Part shown: piece by piece, positions 1 through 9,589 of the stretch
Layout of the letters: each line of letters begins with the position of its first letter
Position numbering within the stretch: position 1 is the stretch's first letter
Source: Chara braunii
Taxonomy: Eukaryota; Streptophyta; Charophyceae; Charales; Characeae
Assembly: GCA_003427395.1 (NCBI GenBank)
Contig: BFEA01000177.1
Coordinates: 2,585,726-2,614,533, forward strand
Reading direction: 5' to 3'
DNA length: 28,808 nt
The notes under the pieces: model-generated
Databases searched by the model: none
Seen by the model: the letters and a program-made list of their open reading frames with translations, nothing else
Told to the model about the DNA's origin: nothing
Program-made: the position numbers and the translations under genes

Positions 1-63
<63 letters not shown>
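1..63. repeat. (TC)n microsatellite, cut by window edge
   Basis: A pure TC dinucleotide run fills the first 62 or so bases and continues beyond the left edge. It is a homopyrimidine tract, so it could form triplex (H-) DNA and is prone to slippage. Confidence 0.98.
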
Positions 64-67
<4 letters not shown>

Positions 68-120
68 GTGCCTGCAATCAGCGCCAGGTGGCGCAGCCCA
101 CCCCACATTTTTTGACTGTT

Positions 121-121
<1 letters not shown>

Positions 122-188
<67 letters not shown>

Positions 189-192
189 TGTG
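122..192. repeat. compound (CT)n(TG)n microsatellite
   Basis: About 50 bases of CT pass directly into about 22 bases of TG. The first part is homopyrimidine and the second alternates purine and pyrimidine, which favours Z-DNA. The long open frames through it, reading SLSLSL/VCVCVC and ERERER, are consequences of the repeat and not genes. Confidence 0.97.
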
Positions 193-205
193 CATCCACA
201 TGTTG

Positions 206-270
206 CTCTCTCTCTCTCTCCCGCTACCCCGCCGTCCGCCGCAAGCTGTACCCCGCCATCGCCCACTACA

Positions 271-298
<28 letters not shown>
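206..298. repeat. two further (CT)n runs
   Basis: A CT run at 206-221 and a TC run at 271-298 flank a short GC-rich spacer. With the two upstream runs they make four TC tracts within 300 bases. Confidence 0.95.
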
Positions 299-301
<3 letters not shown>

Positions 302-420
302 CGCGCGTGCAAGGCACGCCGTCCTCGCTGATGATGGCTATGGCCGTTGCGCAGTGCAGCTCACCAGCGTACACGCCGGGAGGCAAGGGCTGGCAAAAGT
401 GGCGGGCCTGTGGGACGGAC

Positions 421-470
421 GTTCGGGTAGTAGGCAGCAAGGCATCCCGTTCGGGCAGCAGGCAGCAAGA
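421..470. repeat. short tandem duplication in GC-rich spacer
   Basis: The words gttcgggtagtaggcagcaa and gttcgggcagcaggcagcaa occur about 28 bases apart. The rest of 300-900 is GC-rich spacer in which I recognise no gene. Confidence 0.6.
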
Positions 471-792
471 GGGGTGGCGGCGGTCGTTTTTGCTGTTGCT
501 GCAACGGCCGCAGCAACGGCCGACAGACCGCTACGATGCCACCAACGACCGCCCTTGCCCCGCCGCCAGCGATGTGTCCCAAATGGGACAAATGGCCACT
601 ACCGGTTTGTTTGTTTTTTTTTCGTTTTCTTTATTTTCACAATGAAAAAGTCTTTTTTCTTTCTTGGTTTTCCCGCCCACCACGGTTTTGTCCGGTTTGA
701 GTCGAAGTCGGCCCCCCACCGGCCCTACCCCTCTTCTATTCGAAAACGGAAGAGGTCCGAGGCGCCCCCGAGCCTTTACCGGGCCTGTTTGG

Positions 793-825
793 GAGCTCCT
801 TGAATTCAGGAGCTCGTTTTTTTTT
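793..825 (+). other. 8-bp hairpin followed by T9
   Basis: The arms gagctcct (793-800) and aggagctc (808-815) pair perfectly around tgaattc and are followed by a T run. This is terminator-like geometry, but no transcription unit reads into it in this eukaryotic setting. It could equally be the tail of a small Pol III-type transcript or chance. Confidence 0.4.
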
Positions 826-1029
826 ATCAGGGCGGGGTACTGGTGGTTTATAGTCTCCCGCAGATGTTTGCGGGGGGTTCAGTCTACCCATTTCCCCAAA
901 TCAACGCTCTGCGCAACTGGCGGCACGGATTAATTTACAGAGTGGTGTGGGGACCTCGAGGGGACCTCAATGCCCCTTGTTTGGGGCAGGTGCACAAATG
1001 GGGACAGTAAGGTTTCGGACTTTACCTTT

Positions 1030-1130
1030 GCTGACGGGGCATTCCCTACCTTCGCTGACGGGGAATTCCCCATCGTGTCGCACAGCTGGAATGGGGCGTG
1101 CCCCACGGTGTCGCACGGCTGGAAGTGCCG
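1030..1130. repeat. two adjacent short tandem duplications
   Basis: The word ctgacggggcattccc/ctgacggggaattccc is repeated with a 24-base period (1030-1070). It is followed immediately by a 33-base-period repeat around gtgtcgcac(a/g)gctggaa (1074-1122). No gene is recognised in 830-1370. Confidence 0.7.
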
Positions 1131-1371
1131 CTCCTTCTGCTCAGATTGCTGGTAAAGGAACCAAGCCATGTCGCATCTGTTGCGATTGGGAGGATACGCG
1201 CCACATCCACAAAAGACAAAGTATGGCGGTGTATCTTCCCATGTTCTAGTAGAAGATTCATTATGATTTTGCACATTTGGTGAGTAGTGGAGCGAGGCCC
1301 ATGGTCCCTTATGTAAGGATGACACGCACACATCGATAGACAGTCGCAGAAATAAAATCACCCTCGATGCT

Positions 1372-1419
1372 GGGATAGTCGGTAGAAAGAGCCCACGCCA
1401 TAACCTTCCCGTTTCCAAC

Positions 1420-1452
<33 letters not shown>

Positions 1453-1640
1453 CCCGTTTTGGGCGCCCGAAAGTCGGCCGTTTCTTACTACCGGCCCAAA
1501 CCGTCTTCAGCCTCGGTGAAAGGGGGGCCTCATTGGAGACTTCAGCGGTACCACCGTCGGCCTCTTTTACATCAAAATGAATCTGGCGCTGTTTATGCGC
1601 CAGATTCATGATCCGGTAGTCAGTAGCAGGAAAAGTAGCC
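1372..1640. mobile_element. MITE family 1, left part (truncated copy)
   Basis: The stretch begins with a terminal sequence starting GGGATAGTCGGTAGAAAGAG. It then follows the same order of words as the intact element at 25262-25670: a block around gggcgcccga, then cggcccaaa(c)cgtcttcagcct(c/a)ggtgaaagg, then a hairpin aatctggcgc...gcgccagatt, then gatccggtagt. The right half, including the right terminal repeat, is missing, and family 2 sequence begins at 1648. It has no coding capacity and presumably was moved by transposase in trans. A poly(A) insertion interrupts it near the left end. Confidence 0.75.
1404..1459 (+). mobile_element. poly(A)-only retroposed insertion with 11-bp target duplication
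   Basis: The word ccttcccgttt occurs at 1404-1414 and again at 1449-1459. Between the copies lie only ccaac and 29 A residues. The sister MITE at 25.29 kb has the uninterrupted version of this site, so an insertion with target-site duplication is supported. That structure is the mark of LINE-type target-primed reverse transcription, here of almost nothing but an A tail. Confidence 0.65.
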
Positions 1641-1647
1641 CTGACTG

Positions 1648-2231
1648 AGGGCATGCTCTCACGAGGACCTCATAACCTAAATTCCGAAATTTTGAGGTTG
1701 ATTTCCGCGGTCAAATTCTCTTTTCAATTTATTTATTTATTTATTTATTTTTTCAAATCTTACATTTTCCAAAGAAATTGTAAAGATTCATGCATGATGA
1801 AGACAGCCCACTTGTTATTTTAGGGCATACGCAAATTGGGAAGGGCTGATTTGAGGTGTTGGGCATGGTTCACATCACACCGGTGTACCTTTTCAGATGG
1901 TACAAGGTCGCCGCCGTCTGGAGAAATGGGGATTTGGTACTTGGCTGGTCATTTGGTACTTGGATGGTCACACTGCGCCATCCACCAATTGTGCAAGAAC
2001 TTTTGTGAACGATTTTTTGTCAATTTCTGACAAAAATGCAAAAAATGAAATAGGGCATTTGCGGTCACCTCCAGAAGGTGACCCCAAAATCCCTTGCCCG
2101 GCGGCTTCCCAGGCCTCTGACAAATGGGCACAGGAATAGTACATTTACGAAATTGGTAGATCCGTGTGACCTGCCTTTTCCCCTTGTTTTGGGGGATCTT
2201 GGGAATATAGGTCCCCGTGTGAGTATGCCCT
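1648..2231. mobile_element. MITE family 2 (TIR starting AGGGCAT), 584 bp
   Basis: A 22-base end at 1648-1669 (agggcatgctctcacgagg...) is matched by an inverted copy at 2210-2231 with about three differences. No reading frame with recognisable protein lies between. An extra copy of the terminal word (agggcatacgca) sits inside at 1822, which suggests nesting or an internal start. The terminal sequence is hAT-like in style, but no clean 8-bp target duplication was found. An ATTT tetranucleotide run lies at about 1729-1750. Confidence 0.55.
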
Positions 2232-2421
2232 TAGCATTGAAAAGAAAAAAGAATAAAACCATTTTTTGTGTGGGTGGGGTGCTGTGTGACTAGGTGCACT
2301 TGGCTTGGTCTCTAACTGGGTGGGTTGCAACTCTGTCCTTTCTGGACAGAGTCCACCCTGGGGTACCCAAAGTCTCAAATTCGCATGGCGGTACCAAATG
2401 CTGAAAAAGTTTGAGACTTAA

Positions 2422-2440
2422 GGTCCTGTTGTGAGTATGG
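2422..2440 (-). repeat. MITE family 2 terminal word, inverted
   Basis: The sequence ggtcctgttgtgagtatgg is the inverted terminal word of family 2. The bases before it (gtttgagacttaa) also match, in inverse, the subterminal sequence of the copy at 2542. It is a remnant end of another copy. Confidence 0.5.
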
Positions 2441-2541
2441 CGTGAACTACTCACCAAACTCGGGTTTTGGTTAGGTGGTGGTCCTTGCACCACTCACCAC
2501 ACTTTTCCGTGTCAGAAAATCATCAGCCATGGTGGGGACTC

Positions 2542-2800
2542 AGGGCATACTCACATGGGGACCTGATGACCTTAAATCCCAAAATTTGAGGCAGTTTTTG
2601 GGGTCAGATTGGAGAGGCCTGCTACCCAAATGTACTTTTCAGGGACCCTTTTGTCAGCAGCATGTGGGCCGTGGGAGGACCCTTTTTAAGACCACCTCCA
2701 GAGATGGTCTGACATTACCTTTTCAACTTTTTTTTTCTCCGCGAGGTATTTCAAGAAATTTGTGCATGAGGAAAACAGCCATGAGTGTAAAGATATCCAG
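2542..2800. mobile_element. MITE family 2, second left end
   Basis: The copy starts with agggcatactcacatgggg and continues in parallel with the copy at 1648: an aaatccc/aaaattc-type word, ttgaggcagttt, then aagaaattt, gcatgaggaaaacagcc (compare gcatgatgaagacagccc near 1791). No right terminal repeat was found downstream, so it is probably truncated near 2.8 kb. Confidence 0.5.
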
Positions 2801-2946
2801 CCACTCTGCTTCTGGGGCAACGAAACACCTCGATGTCTTCATGGCCCATCTTCGATCACAACTTATTCAACCCCCTCTGCTTCCCACAAACACACCTCCC
2901 AGCGCAGGTATACCCCTGACCCCTCCCCTGCCAGAAAACCCCTACC

Positions 2947-3720
2947 TGTGACGCGCAACCTCACGCCCTGCGCTGCCTTTCGTTCGGAGTTCTAAAGGTG
3001 CGGAAATGGGGCCCCAAGAAAACAGCAAGATGGGGTGTGCCAAGGATTTTTGGAAAGTTGAGTGTGGGGACACAGACAGAACTGAAATCCCCCGTCTTGG
3101 TCTGATGAAGTGAGAGATCTCGTTGGCTGCGACGCTGGTTTCGAGGCGGCGCGCGCGCAGGATACGCGACGCGGAGAAGTTTAAATTCAATCCAGAAAAT
3201 GTTGTCGGACCTCCCACCGCGCCGCGGCTCGGCGTTTGGAATGGAAGGGAGCGGGCACGTGTTTAGTATCCCGCTTTCGCACTAGCTCCCGAGGCCGCAC
3301 GCTACACAATTCTGAATCCAACATGGACGGTCTTAATCGCGTGGCCCTTTCCTTGTGCTCGTCCTCGTTCCGCGCTCGGTAATGGAACCCCTTCGATTGG
3401 TAGTGATCGAGGTGTTGGCAATCACTACACAAGGTGTTAGGCCAATGGGGCGCCACTGCCGACCACGGGATGACGATCAACTCTTTAAATGGTAGTAGTA
3501 GCGAGTACGGCGGAAAATGCGAATCCACAATGACAAACCCAGCGCCGACAAACCCAGGACACCGATTTTCGGGAGGGAAGTAATATTGCCTACCGATCTT
3601 GGCGATGGCTTCTCGTATGTCCCACTCACAGACACGTGTCCTGTCCTCGTTATACGGGAAGGGGCGGAGAGGGGATACGAGAGGCTGGCACCTTGTCGGG
3701 TTGGGCCCGTTAGTCCACAT
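2947..3720 (-). mobile_element. diverged LTR-like relic (related to LTRs at 11.2 and 14.5 kb)
   Basis: It begins tgtgacgcgcaacctcacg, nearly the same as the outer end of the LTR at 11209 (tgtgacgcccaacctcacg), and shares gtgtgccaaggatttttgg and the flanking words. Further in, the DNA match fades, but the minus-strand protein frame remains alignable with the frame inside those LTRs. It is probably a solo LTR or an old truncated element. The right boundary is approximate because the terminal GGCGTAACA seen at 11974 was not found. Confidence 0.6.
3187..3720 (-). CDS. LTR-internal open frame, 177 aa, function unknown
   Basis: The frame is uninterrupted for 177 codons from an ATG at 3720. The middle part reads GFVIVDSHFPPYSLLLP, then PW, PHWPNTLCSDC. 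It aligns with the frames in the LTRs near 11.7 and 15.0 kb (GFVVISTSFPPFRLLLP, PW, PYWPSTPCGNC). Many codons for identical residues differ only at silent positions between the copies (TTC/TTT, CCT/CCG, CTT/CTA), which indicates selection on protein and not simple repeat homology. A C-x2-C pair follows the WP motif. It matches no family I can name. The Arg/Lys-rich tail beyond residue 110 has no counterpart in the other copies and may be non-coding. Whether it is expressed cannot be judged here. Confidence 0.45.
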   Translation of the reverse strand: MWTNGPNPTRCQPLVSPLRPFPYNEDRTRVCEWDIREAIAKIGRQYYFPPENRCPGFVGAGFVIVDSHFPPYSLLLPFKELIVIPWSAVAPHWPNTLCSDCQHLDHYQSKGFHYRARNEDEHKERATRLRPSMLDSELCSVRPRELVRKRDTKHVPAPFHSKRRAAARWEVRQHFLD

Positions 3721-4480
3721 GGCAAAGAATCAGGAATATTTTAACCATTTGTCGCATGCATGCAATCCTAGCAATCCAAAAAAAAAAAAAGAGGCCAGAA
3801 AGGAGAAATAGAGGGTTCGGGGAGAGAGAAAGAAAAACTCATGTGTGGCGAGACGCGGCCGCTATTTCGTGCCCAGATTGCACGTGGCTTCAGGGATAAG
3901 CCGTGGGAGTCATGGACTCTGGGCGGGGGTGCTCGCAACACTCCTCAGTGACCACAGATAAAAACACTCTTGCATTTCTGAACAAAATCCTAATAGCATT
4001 GCCCCTACCATCAATTTTTCCTGGCAATATCTCAGTCGAGGCGGGTTCCGTGCCTGTTCATCCCCATCCCCCATACATGCATACACTGTGGACGGTGCGA
4101 AAATGACAACCATACGATGCCCCGCACGGTTGTGTCAAGGGCGAAATCCTTACGTTGGATACACGCGCATCCACCGTTCACAAGACCAACCCACGAGATC
4201 TGTGGACTACCCAGGAAACTAATGGAAGAGTTCCGGAAGAAATCATTCCAATCACACAGTCATCATACCCATTTCATCACACGCCCACTATTGACTTATC
4301 ATGCAGAATCATTCACATTAGGGAAGAAGGAGAACGAGGAATGAGATAGAGTCGGACGGGGATATCAAGATCGGAGGGAAGAGTTACACTGAGATAGGGA
4401 AAGGAAAAGAAGGTCCGGCTTTATCGCCGCAAAATCACACCAAAGAATAGATTCGCAGCCACTTGCCACCATATTCCAAC
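3721..4480. other. no gene recognised
   Basis: This stretch holds an A13 run (3780-3792), purine-rich sequence and short unconvincing open frames. I see no domain, repeat family or RNA gene in it. Confidence 0.5.
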
Positions 4481-4489
4481 ACGGCCCTG

Positions 4490-4790
4490 GGCCAGTCATC
4501 CACTCAGCTCAGATTAATTGTCCACATTCCGGCACCGACGATCCCGACCGTCGCGTGTCATCCTCCACCGCTGCGATCGTCACCCCGCCAACTTAGTCTC
4601 GACGTGGCTTGCTTGGATCCCACAGTCCGTCGTGGCGATCTAGCGCACCGCCAGCCAGTCTACAGTCAGCTCGTCATGACTTTCCGACTCGCACCACACA
4701 CATCATCTAGCCACTACCTCCCAGAAGCTGGCCAATGAGTTGAGAGAGAGATTTGGAGGGACGACGGCGAAATTTATAGTTGCGAGAGGG
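4490..4790. repeat. GC-rich repeat block, diverged copy at 15.9 kb
   Basis: The words gtcaccccgc, cttagtc, cacagtccgtcgtggc, a gctgg..gagagag stretch and a(a)atttatag occur in this order here and again at 15930-16165. These may be old long terminal repeats or a dispersed repeat. A shorter partial match lies near 10.1 kb. Confidence 0.45.
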
Positions 4791-5950
4791 GAGAGAAACA
4801 CGGAGAAAAGCAAAGGGTGAGGTAGAGGTGGGTATAGGGGAGCTTGAGAGTGACCGCCCGTCGAAAGTCATGTTGATCCCTCCTAACTCGACCTCAGCCA
4901 ATCAGAATCGTCGCGCAGTAAGAACTTACACCTCGCTTCTCCTTGGCTAGATGGGGAGAGAGAATCGACTGGGTTTTTCAGCGCGGATCTTAGAGTGGGA
5001 AGAAGAAGAGCGCGAAAGATAGCGCAAAACGGGTCCAAGATTCAGATGATCAAGAAGGAGAAAAAGGCGCACGCTGAGAAGGGGAGGGAAAAACACTTAC
5101 AGGGAAAGGGAGCGAGAAAGCGTGTGCGCGCGAAGAAAGACGGTGAAAGGAGCACGGGGAGGAGGGAGGAGGGAGCTTGCTTGCATGGCGTTGATCGGCA
5201 AAAGGGGAATGGGCACCAAGACAGTTACTGTTTTTCCCAATCCTATGCTAATTCAAAAATTGATAGTACGATATCCGCATGCAAAACAGGCGCGGGAAAG
5301 ATAGTCTTCCGTCGATCCATATTTCTACAAGAATTCCCAGAGTTTTCCAGGTCGAGGCCAATAACATTTGCGCGTGGAAGGTCACTTGGCATTCCGATAA
5401 TTCCGGGATTTCTAACTGTCGAGCCAAATTCCAAACGCACTCGTTAAGGCGCGCGAAATTCCCATACATTTTCAATCTAAACAAAAAGGAATTGACAGAC
5501 TCCAACGAGGTGCCTTTAATCGGACACAGACAGAGGAGGGGGGGGAAGGGAGGGGGTTTTCGGGATTGAACTGTACACATCTGGATGAAGAAAAGGCACA
5601 GGAAAAAGGAAGGGTTCTGAAAGATGGCGTAGGTCCGGAAGCTAGTACGTCACATATGTGACGCGCAAGAGGTTCCACAATTATGCGATCTCCTGATTGC
5701 ATGCCATGGCGGAGAAGAAGGGAGGGGGGATGAGAGGATGAATGAGGAACCACGCGTATCAGGAGAGAAAATGCTCGCATCAACGCAGATATTGGAGCCA
5801 GAGTTCGTGTTGACGCCAACGTCGATTGCAATTTCTTCGCGAGGCTCAAGCTGCTCGAACCGCCAGAGGTCGTCCAGGTGACGCCATCATCGTCCGTTGA
5901 TTCTCCGTGTGCTCTGCACCCTTGCCTTGTTATTGGAAGTCCGCCCGGCG
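4791..5950. other. no gene recognised
   Basis: Purine-rich plus strand (GGGAGAG-type sequence) with several mid-length open frames on both strands (for example 4995-5447 plus and 5472-5849 minus), none with a recognisable motif. The minus strand lies downstream of the integrase gene and could be its trailing sequence. Confidence 0.4.
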
Positions 5951-6502
5951 TTAGTCGACAACGAGGGGATGATGGAGGGGTCGGGGCCAGTCAGAGGGGA
6001 GCGGAGGGAAATAATCTTCTGCTTCGTTACTAGAGTCGACGAAATGTACGATACGATGTGCACGGGGCAAACGATGATTGGGTCGAGATAGGGAAAGGAG
6101 GTAATCAGGGTATAAGGAGGGAATAGTGCGGACGACGTTATCCTTTAAGGACTCGTAGTCCCCCATAGCGGGAAAGGTGTCGGAAACGACACAGTACAAT
6201 TCCATATGGTTGAACTGTACCCATACGACACTAAAGAGGAGGATATTGAGAGGGAAAGAGGGGGATTGATGGGGGGAAGACCGTGCAAAGGAGGCGAGCG
6301 GCGAAGTGATGGCAGAAGAGGCGGCTGGCGAAGACGGGATAGTCCAGGGGGAATTCAAGGTGGGGGAGAGGTCGAAAACGGAGGAAATCAAGACGGCGGC
6401 GATAGACAGGACGAGGACGGTACGTCCGGGCCGGGAGGAGGACGGGGACGAAGCGCGGAGGGGGCGGAAGCGGCTGGAGATGGTGAGCGAGGGCAGTGGC
6501 AT
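5951..6502 (-). CDS. accessory frame 3 downstream of integrase, unknown
   Basis: A 183-codon minus-strand frame. Its first half is Ser/Pro-rich and overlaps the end of accessory frame 2 in another phase. The second half has more ordinary composition, for example FNHMELYCVVSDTFPAMGDY and then an acidic VDSSNEAEDYFPPLP. It follows the integrase and accessory frame 2 in the same direction, so it could be a further cargo frame or the shifted continuation of frame 2. I recognise no family. The start is uncertain, since the first ATG at 6502 lies within low-complexity sequence. Confidence 0.3.
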   Translation of the reverse strand: MPLPSLTISSRFRPLRASSPSSSRPGRTVLVLSIAAVLISSVFDLSPTLNSPWTIPSSPAASSAITSPLASFARSSPHQSPSFPLNILLFSVVWVQFNHMELYCVVSDTFPAMGDYESLKDNVVRTIPSLYPDYLLSLSRPNHRLPRAHRIVHFVDSSNEAEDYFPPLPSDWPRPLHHPLVVD

Positions 6503-7797
6503 CGGCGGGAGGTTGGCATGCCATCGTGCCGGCTAGCAGTGTCCGAGGGGACAGCGGCGTTCAATGTTGATCCTCCTTGAGCGAACGGTGGTGCTTGTGC
6601 TGGCGAGGCTTTCCGGGGCTCAGGCACCGATGCCTCTCCTTCTTCTTTGGATGTCGATCGTGCTTCCTCTTCCTCCGATAGTACAGCGATGGCTATGCCA
6701 CTTGGATCGTCGTCTAATAGCAACTCCCCGTTCTCCCGATGCGCCTGCCAAAACTCGTTGAAGTCGAAACTGTCGGGTGCAAGCTCATCCAGGTCCAAGT
6801 AACACCAAGCCGTCGGATCCTGATCGCTCAGATACTGCCCGCAATCATTTGTACACTCCGCCCAGATTACGGTTGGCTTCAACTTCCTTTCCAGGGTTTC
6901 AGGTCCCGCCTGCTTCGGATAGCTGGGATTGTAGGAGATGATGTCCATCGGCAGGTCGTCGACGAGCTGCGATAAAAGGGTGAGAAGCTCGTAGGCGATT
7001 GTGGCTTGTCCTCCCTGGGCGATCTCTCCACACAACAATCCCACCAACGTACCATCGTTGGCCAACTCGTTTGGCCACAGCTGCGCCAGCACCAGCGAGA
7101 TCTCGTTAGTGTGCTCCAGCTCCCGATTACTTTAGTATTGTAACCAGTGGCACTTCACCGTGAGCATACACACACTAACTGTAGCAAACTCGGCCCACTT
7201 GCGGATGTAAGCGGAACAAAATGGAAGGGTGGAGGAGTGGCAGATTTCCAAAGTGAGGATAGGACTAGCCCAAGATGGCCAAATGATTGAAAGGTCGGAG
7301 GGGAGAGAGAAAGTGGAGAAACGATTCATCGACGCTCGAGGTAGGGATGAAGATGCGGAAGGGGGCGAGAGGGGCAATCGGTGGCACAAGTCCGAAGGGA
7401 AAAGGTGTCAATACAATCAGTCCCCACTATTTGCCGCCTTGGCTGGGCCAATCGCTGCCAACTCTTGTCCCCACGGGTAGAGATCAGTCACCACTGCATC
7501 ACACCGTTGCACGCCGATAGTACACAAATCGCCGCTGAAGGCTATTACTACCGTTACGTCGCTCTGAGTAGGTCGGGAGAAGCTCCGAACTCCAAATGCT
7601 TCCGCCAAGACAATTGTCAAGCCTCGATCGGTCGATATGGTGATCTCCATGGCGGCACACCAAGCTCTGTCGCCAAAGAGTTGCGCAAACCGAAGAAGAT
7701 CGAGACTAAAACGGGGATGCGCGACTTGGCGAAATTGCAACAAGGTTCGAGGTTGAAGAAGCTGAGGAGGAAGGGCTGGATCAATCATAAAGCTCAT
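6388..7797 (-). pseudogene. accessory frame 2, ATGA-coupled to integrase, broken
   Basis: This minus-strand frame starts with an ATG at 7797 that overlaps the integrase stop as ATGA, so it would suit reinitiation after the integrase. The same phase stays open to 6388 (about 470 codons) except for two TGA codons just after 7417 and one stop near 7131. The three open pieces are 7797-7417, 7389-7132 and 7092-6388. The last has ordinary globular composition at first (WPNELANDGTLVGLLCGE, SQLVDDLPMDIISYNPSYP, ECTNDCGQYLSDQDPTAWCY), then an acidic stretch (SEEEEARSTSKEEGE) and a Pro/Ser/Arg-rich low-complexity tail. No family is recognised. In retroelements an extra frame after the integrase can be envelope-like or a captured host gene, but no membrane segment is seen here. 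Confidence 0.45.
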
Positions 7798-9470
7798 GGC
7801 GAAGGTGAGGGGGAAGTAGATGCAGACGAACGAGAGGAAACAAGTTCCTCGATCGCGTCGGATGAAGAAGAAGGAGATGGGTTAAGGCTCTCAGAAGGGG
7901 GGAGAGGACGAATGTAGGAAGTGTGGCGGACGATGGGGAGGGAGCTATGGCTAGCGTTGGCTTCGAGCGCGATGCGCACCGTGGTAGCTCCGTTGGGACC
8001 AAGCTCTACGACGCGGAAACAGCCAGAAAATTTGGGAGTGAGTTTGCGGTCGCGTGCACATTTGCGTACCTGCACCAGATCCCCTAACTTATATTAGTGT
8101 TGTGGGCCCGCATTCCCGTTCCGGACCTCGTAGCTACGGACCTGTCTACCGTGGGCCAGTTCGGTCATTTTCTGTCTTTTCAGGGCCAGCTTAGGAACGA
8201 CCCTCTCCATTGAATCCGCATATCTCTTAGCTTTGGCCTCAAAAGCAGCGCGCGTGTCTCGCCCCCCTTTGTCGACAATTTCTGTGGTACCCCGATTATC
8301 GACACATGGGAGGCTATTAGTTCGAAGCTGGAAGGGGGTGAACCCTATGGACTCATGAGGGGTGGCTCGGTGGATTCCGACGATTTGATAGACGATCTCG
8401 GGCCACGGACGCGTGTCGCGAGCCGCGAAGTTCTTACGGAGGGCGGTCTTAATCATGCGATTTGCATTCCTTGCCAGCCCGTTCTACTGGGAAACATGGG
8501 GACCGGTGTGTCGGAGCGTAACGCCACGACGCATTAGTAATTCCTCTACCTCACCCTTAAATTCTGATCCGTTGTCGGTTAGAGTCTCCTCTGTATCTAG
8601 ATGGGTATTGAGGAATCGGTCGATGTATGTGGCTATCTTTGAGGCCTTACGAGTTTTACACGGATAGACTTCGATATATTTCGAGAAATGATCGATCAAC
8701 ACTAAGAGAATGGAGTATTTGCAGCGGTTGGGGCCAGGTGGCACATCTATATCAGTTGTGTCCATACTGACCCGCTTAAGCGGCCGTTCTACCTCTGTCA
8801 GGACTATTGTATTTGGCCCTCGAAGGGGCGCGTGGTCGGCCTCACAGACAAGGCAGTTAGCGACCACGTGCTTCACATCGTCTCGGATATTAGACCAGAA
8901 CCATCGATTTTGATGGACAGTTGCCTCGGTGACACGTATTGTAAAATGAGCAGCCTGTTCTTCGTGCGCGAATCTAGTCCAGTCATATCTCTAAAAAGGT
9001 TGGTGCCCATCAGCCATAATCCAGATCCGTCCATCTTACACTTTTCTAGATGTCCGTCGATCCATCGATAATCTCAGAATCTTTCGGTAGCCCGACGTCT
9101 GTCATGCTTAGTGAGATGGTCCAACGGTAGGCCAGCTAATTTAGCTAATAAGATTTTATATGTCCATACCTCCGCCCGTCGGTATTTCTCGTCGTATTTA
9201 GGGCCGTCCGTTCGGGCAGCCTCAAATCGAACCTCAGTAGGGAGTTTGTCCGTCCTACACAGGGGGCACCTTCATTCCTTGCTAGTTGTTCTGTATCGAA
9301 CGCACGCACCGTGCACACGATGGACACACGTGGCACAATCCACCCAATCACCAAATCCAGACTCGAAAAGGTAAAAGTTTACTCCGTAAATTCGGAAAAT
9401 ACACGTGCAAAAATAACAAAATTTGTCCGCGAGAGTGGCGAGAAAGTCCGAATGGCCGAGGGGAGCAGAA
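7794..9470 (-). pseudogene. PHD/RING-finger + integrase (DDE) protein, decayed
   Basis: Reading leftwards it encodes: a C4HC3-type zinc finger (9418-9257); a spacer ending in the usual pre-finger segment (WIDGHLEKCKMDGSGLW); an H2C2 zinc finger (HEEQAAH at 8966-8946, CLVC at 8855-8844); the integrase core with Asp in SMDTTDI (8762-8760) and in LTDNGSEF (8576-8574); and a GPY/F-like end (LTPKFSGCFRVVELGPNG) at 8050-7995. This is a gypsy-integrase or Ginger-type transposase. The third catalytic acid after NGLA is Arg (8471-8469). Breaks: TGA at 9274-9272, a stop before DYRWIDG near 9080, a frameshift at the T5 run near 8995, TAG at 8486-8484 where Gln precedes NG, and TAA near 8094. No reverse transcriptase or RNase H lies upstream within 1.7 kb. 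The N-terminus is open to about 9590 without a clear ATG. Confidence 0.75.
9257..9418 (-). other. PHD/RING-like zinc-finger segment fused upstream of integrase
   Basis: In the phase that leads into the integrase N-terminus the residues are FCYFCTC, then GDWVDCATCVHRVHGACVRY, then RCPLCR. This gives C-x2-C, 23 residues, C-x2-C, x4, H-x2-C, about 11 residues, C-x2-C, close to the C4HC3 spacing of PHD fingers, including the GDWV-C approach usual before the third Cys. PHD fingers bind histone tails, so a role in target choice or in chromatin is possible. A TGA between the sixth and seventh ligands (9274-9272) breaks this copy. Confidence 0.6.
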
Positions 9471-9589
9471 GAGGCGGGAGAGACCGAGCCACGGGGGTTT
9501 CGATCGTTCCAAAAGACAAAATCAGAAAGGGAGGGAGAGGCAGGGTCGGGTACACGTGTCCACTTAGCCCTTCGGTAGGATCTCCACTT

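Noticed and set aside
66-803. Long open frames reading SLSLSL, VCVCVC or ERERER on both strands
   Set aside because: They are produced by the TC/TG microsatellites and carry no domain.
793-825. Rho-independent terminator
   Set aside because: The shape fits, but the window is eukaryotic in character and no gene ends there; kept only as a hairpin.
2947-3720. Host gene unrelated to transposons
   Set aside because: The left end and several words match the LTRs of the Gag-protease element, so an LTR relic is simpler, though a captured host frame remains possible.
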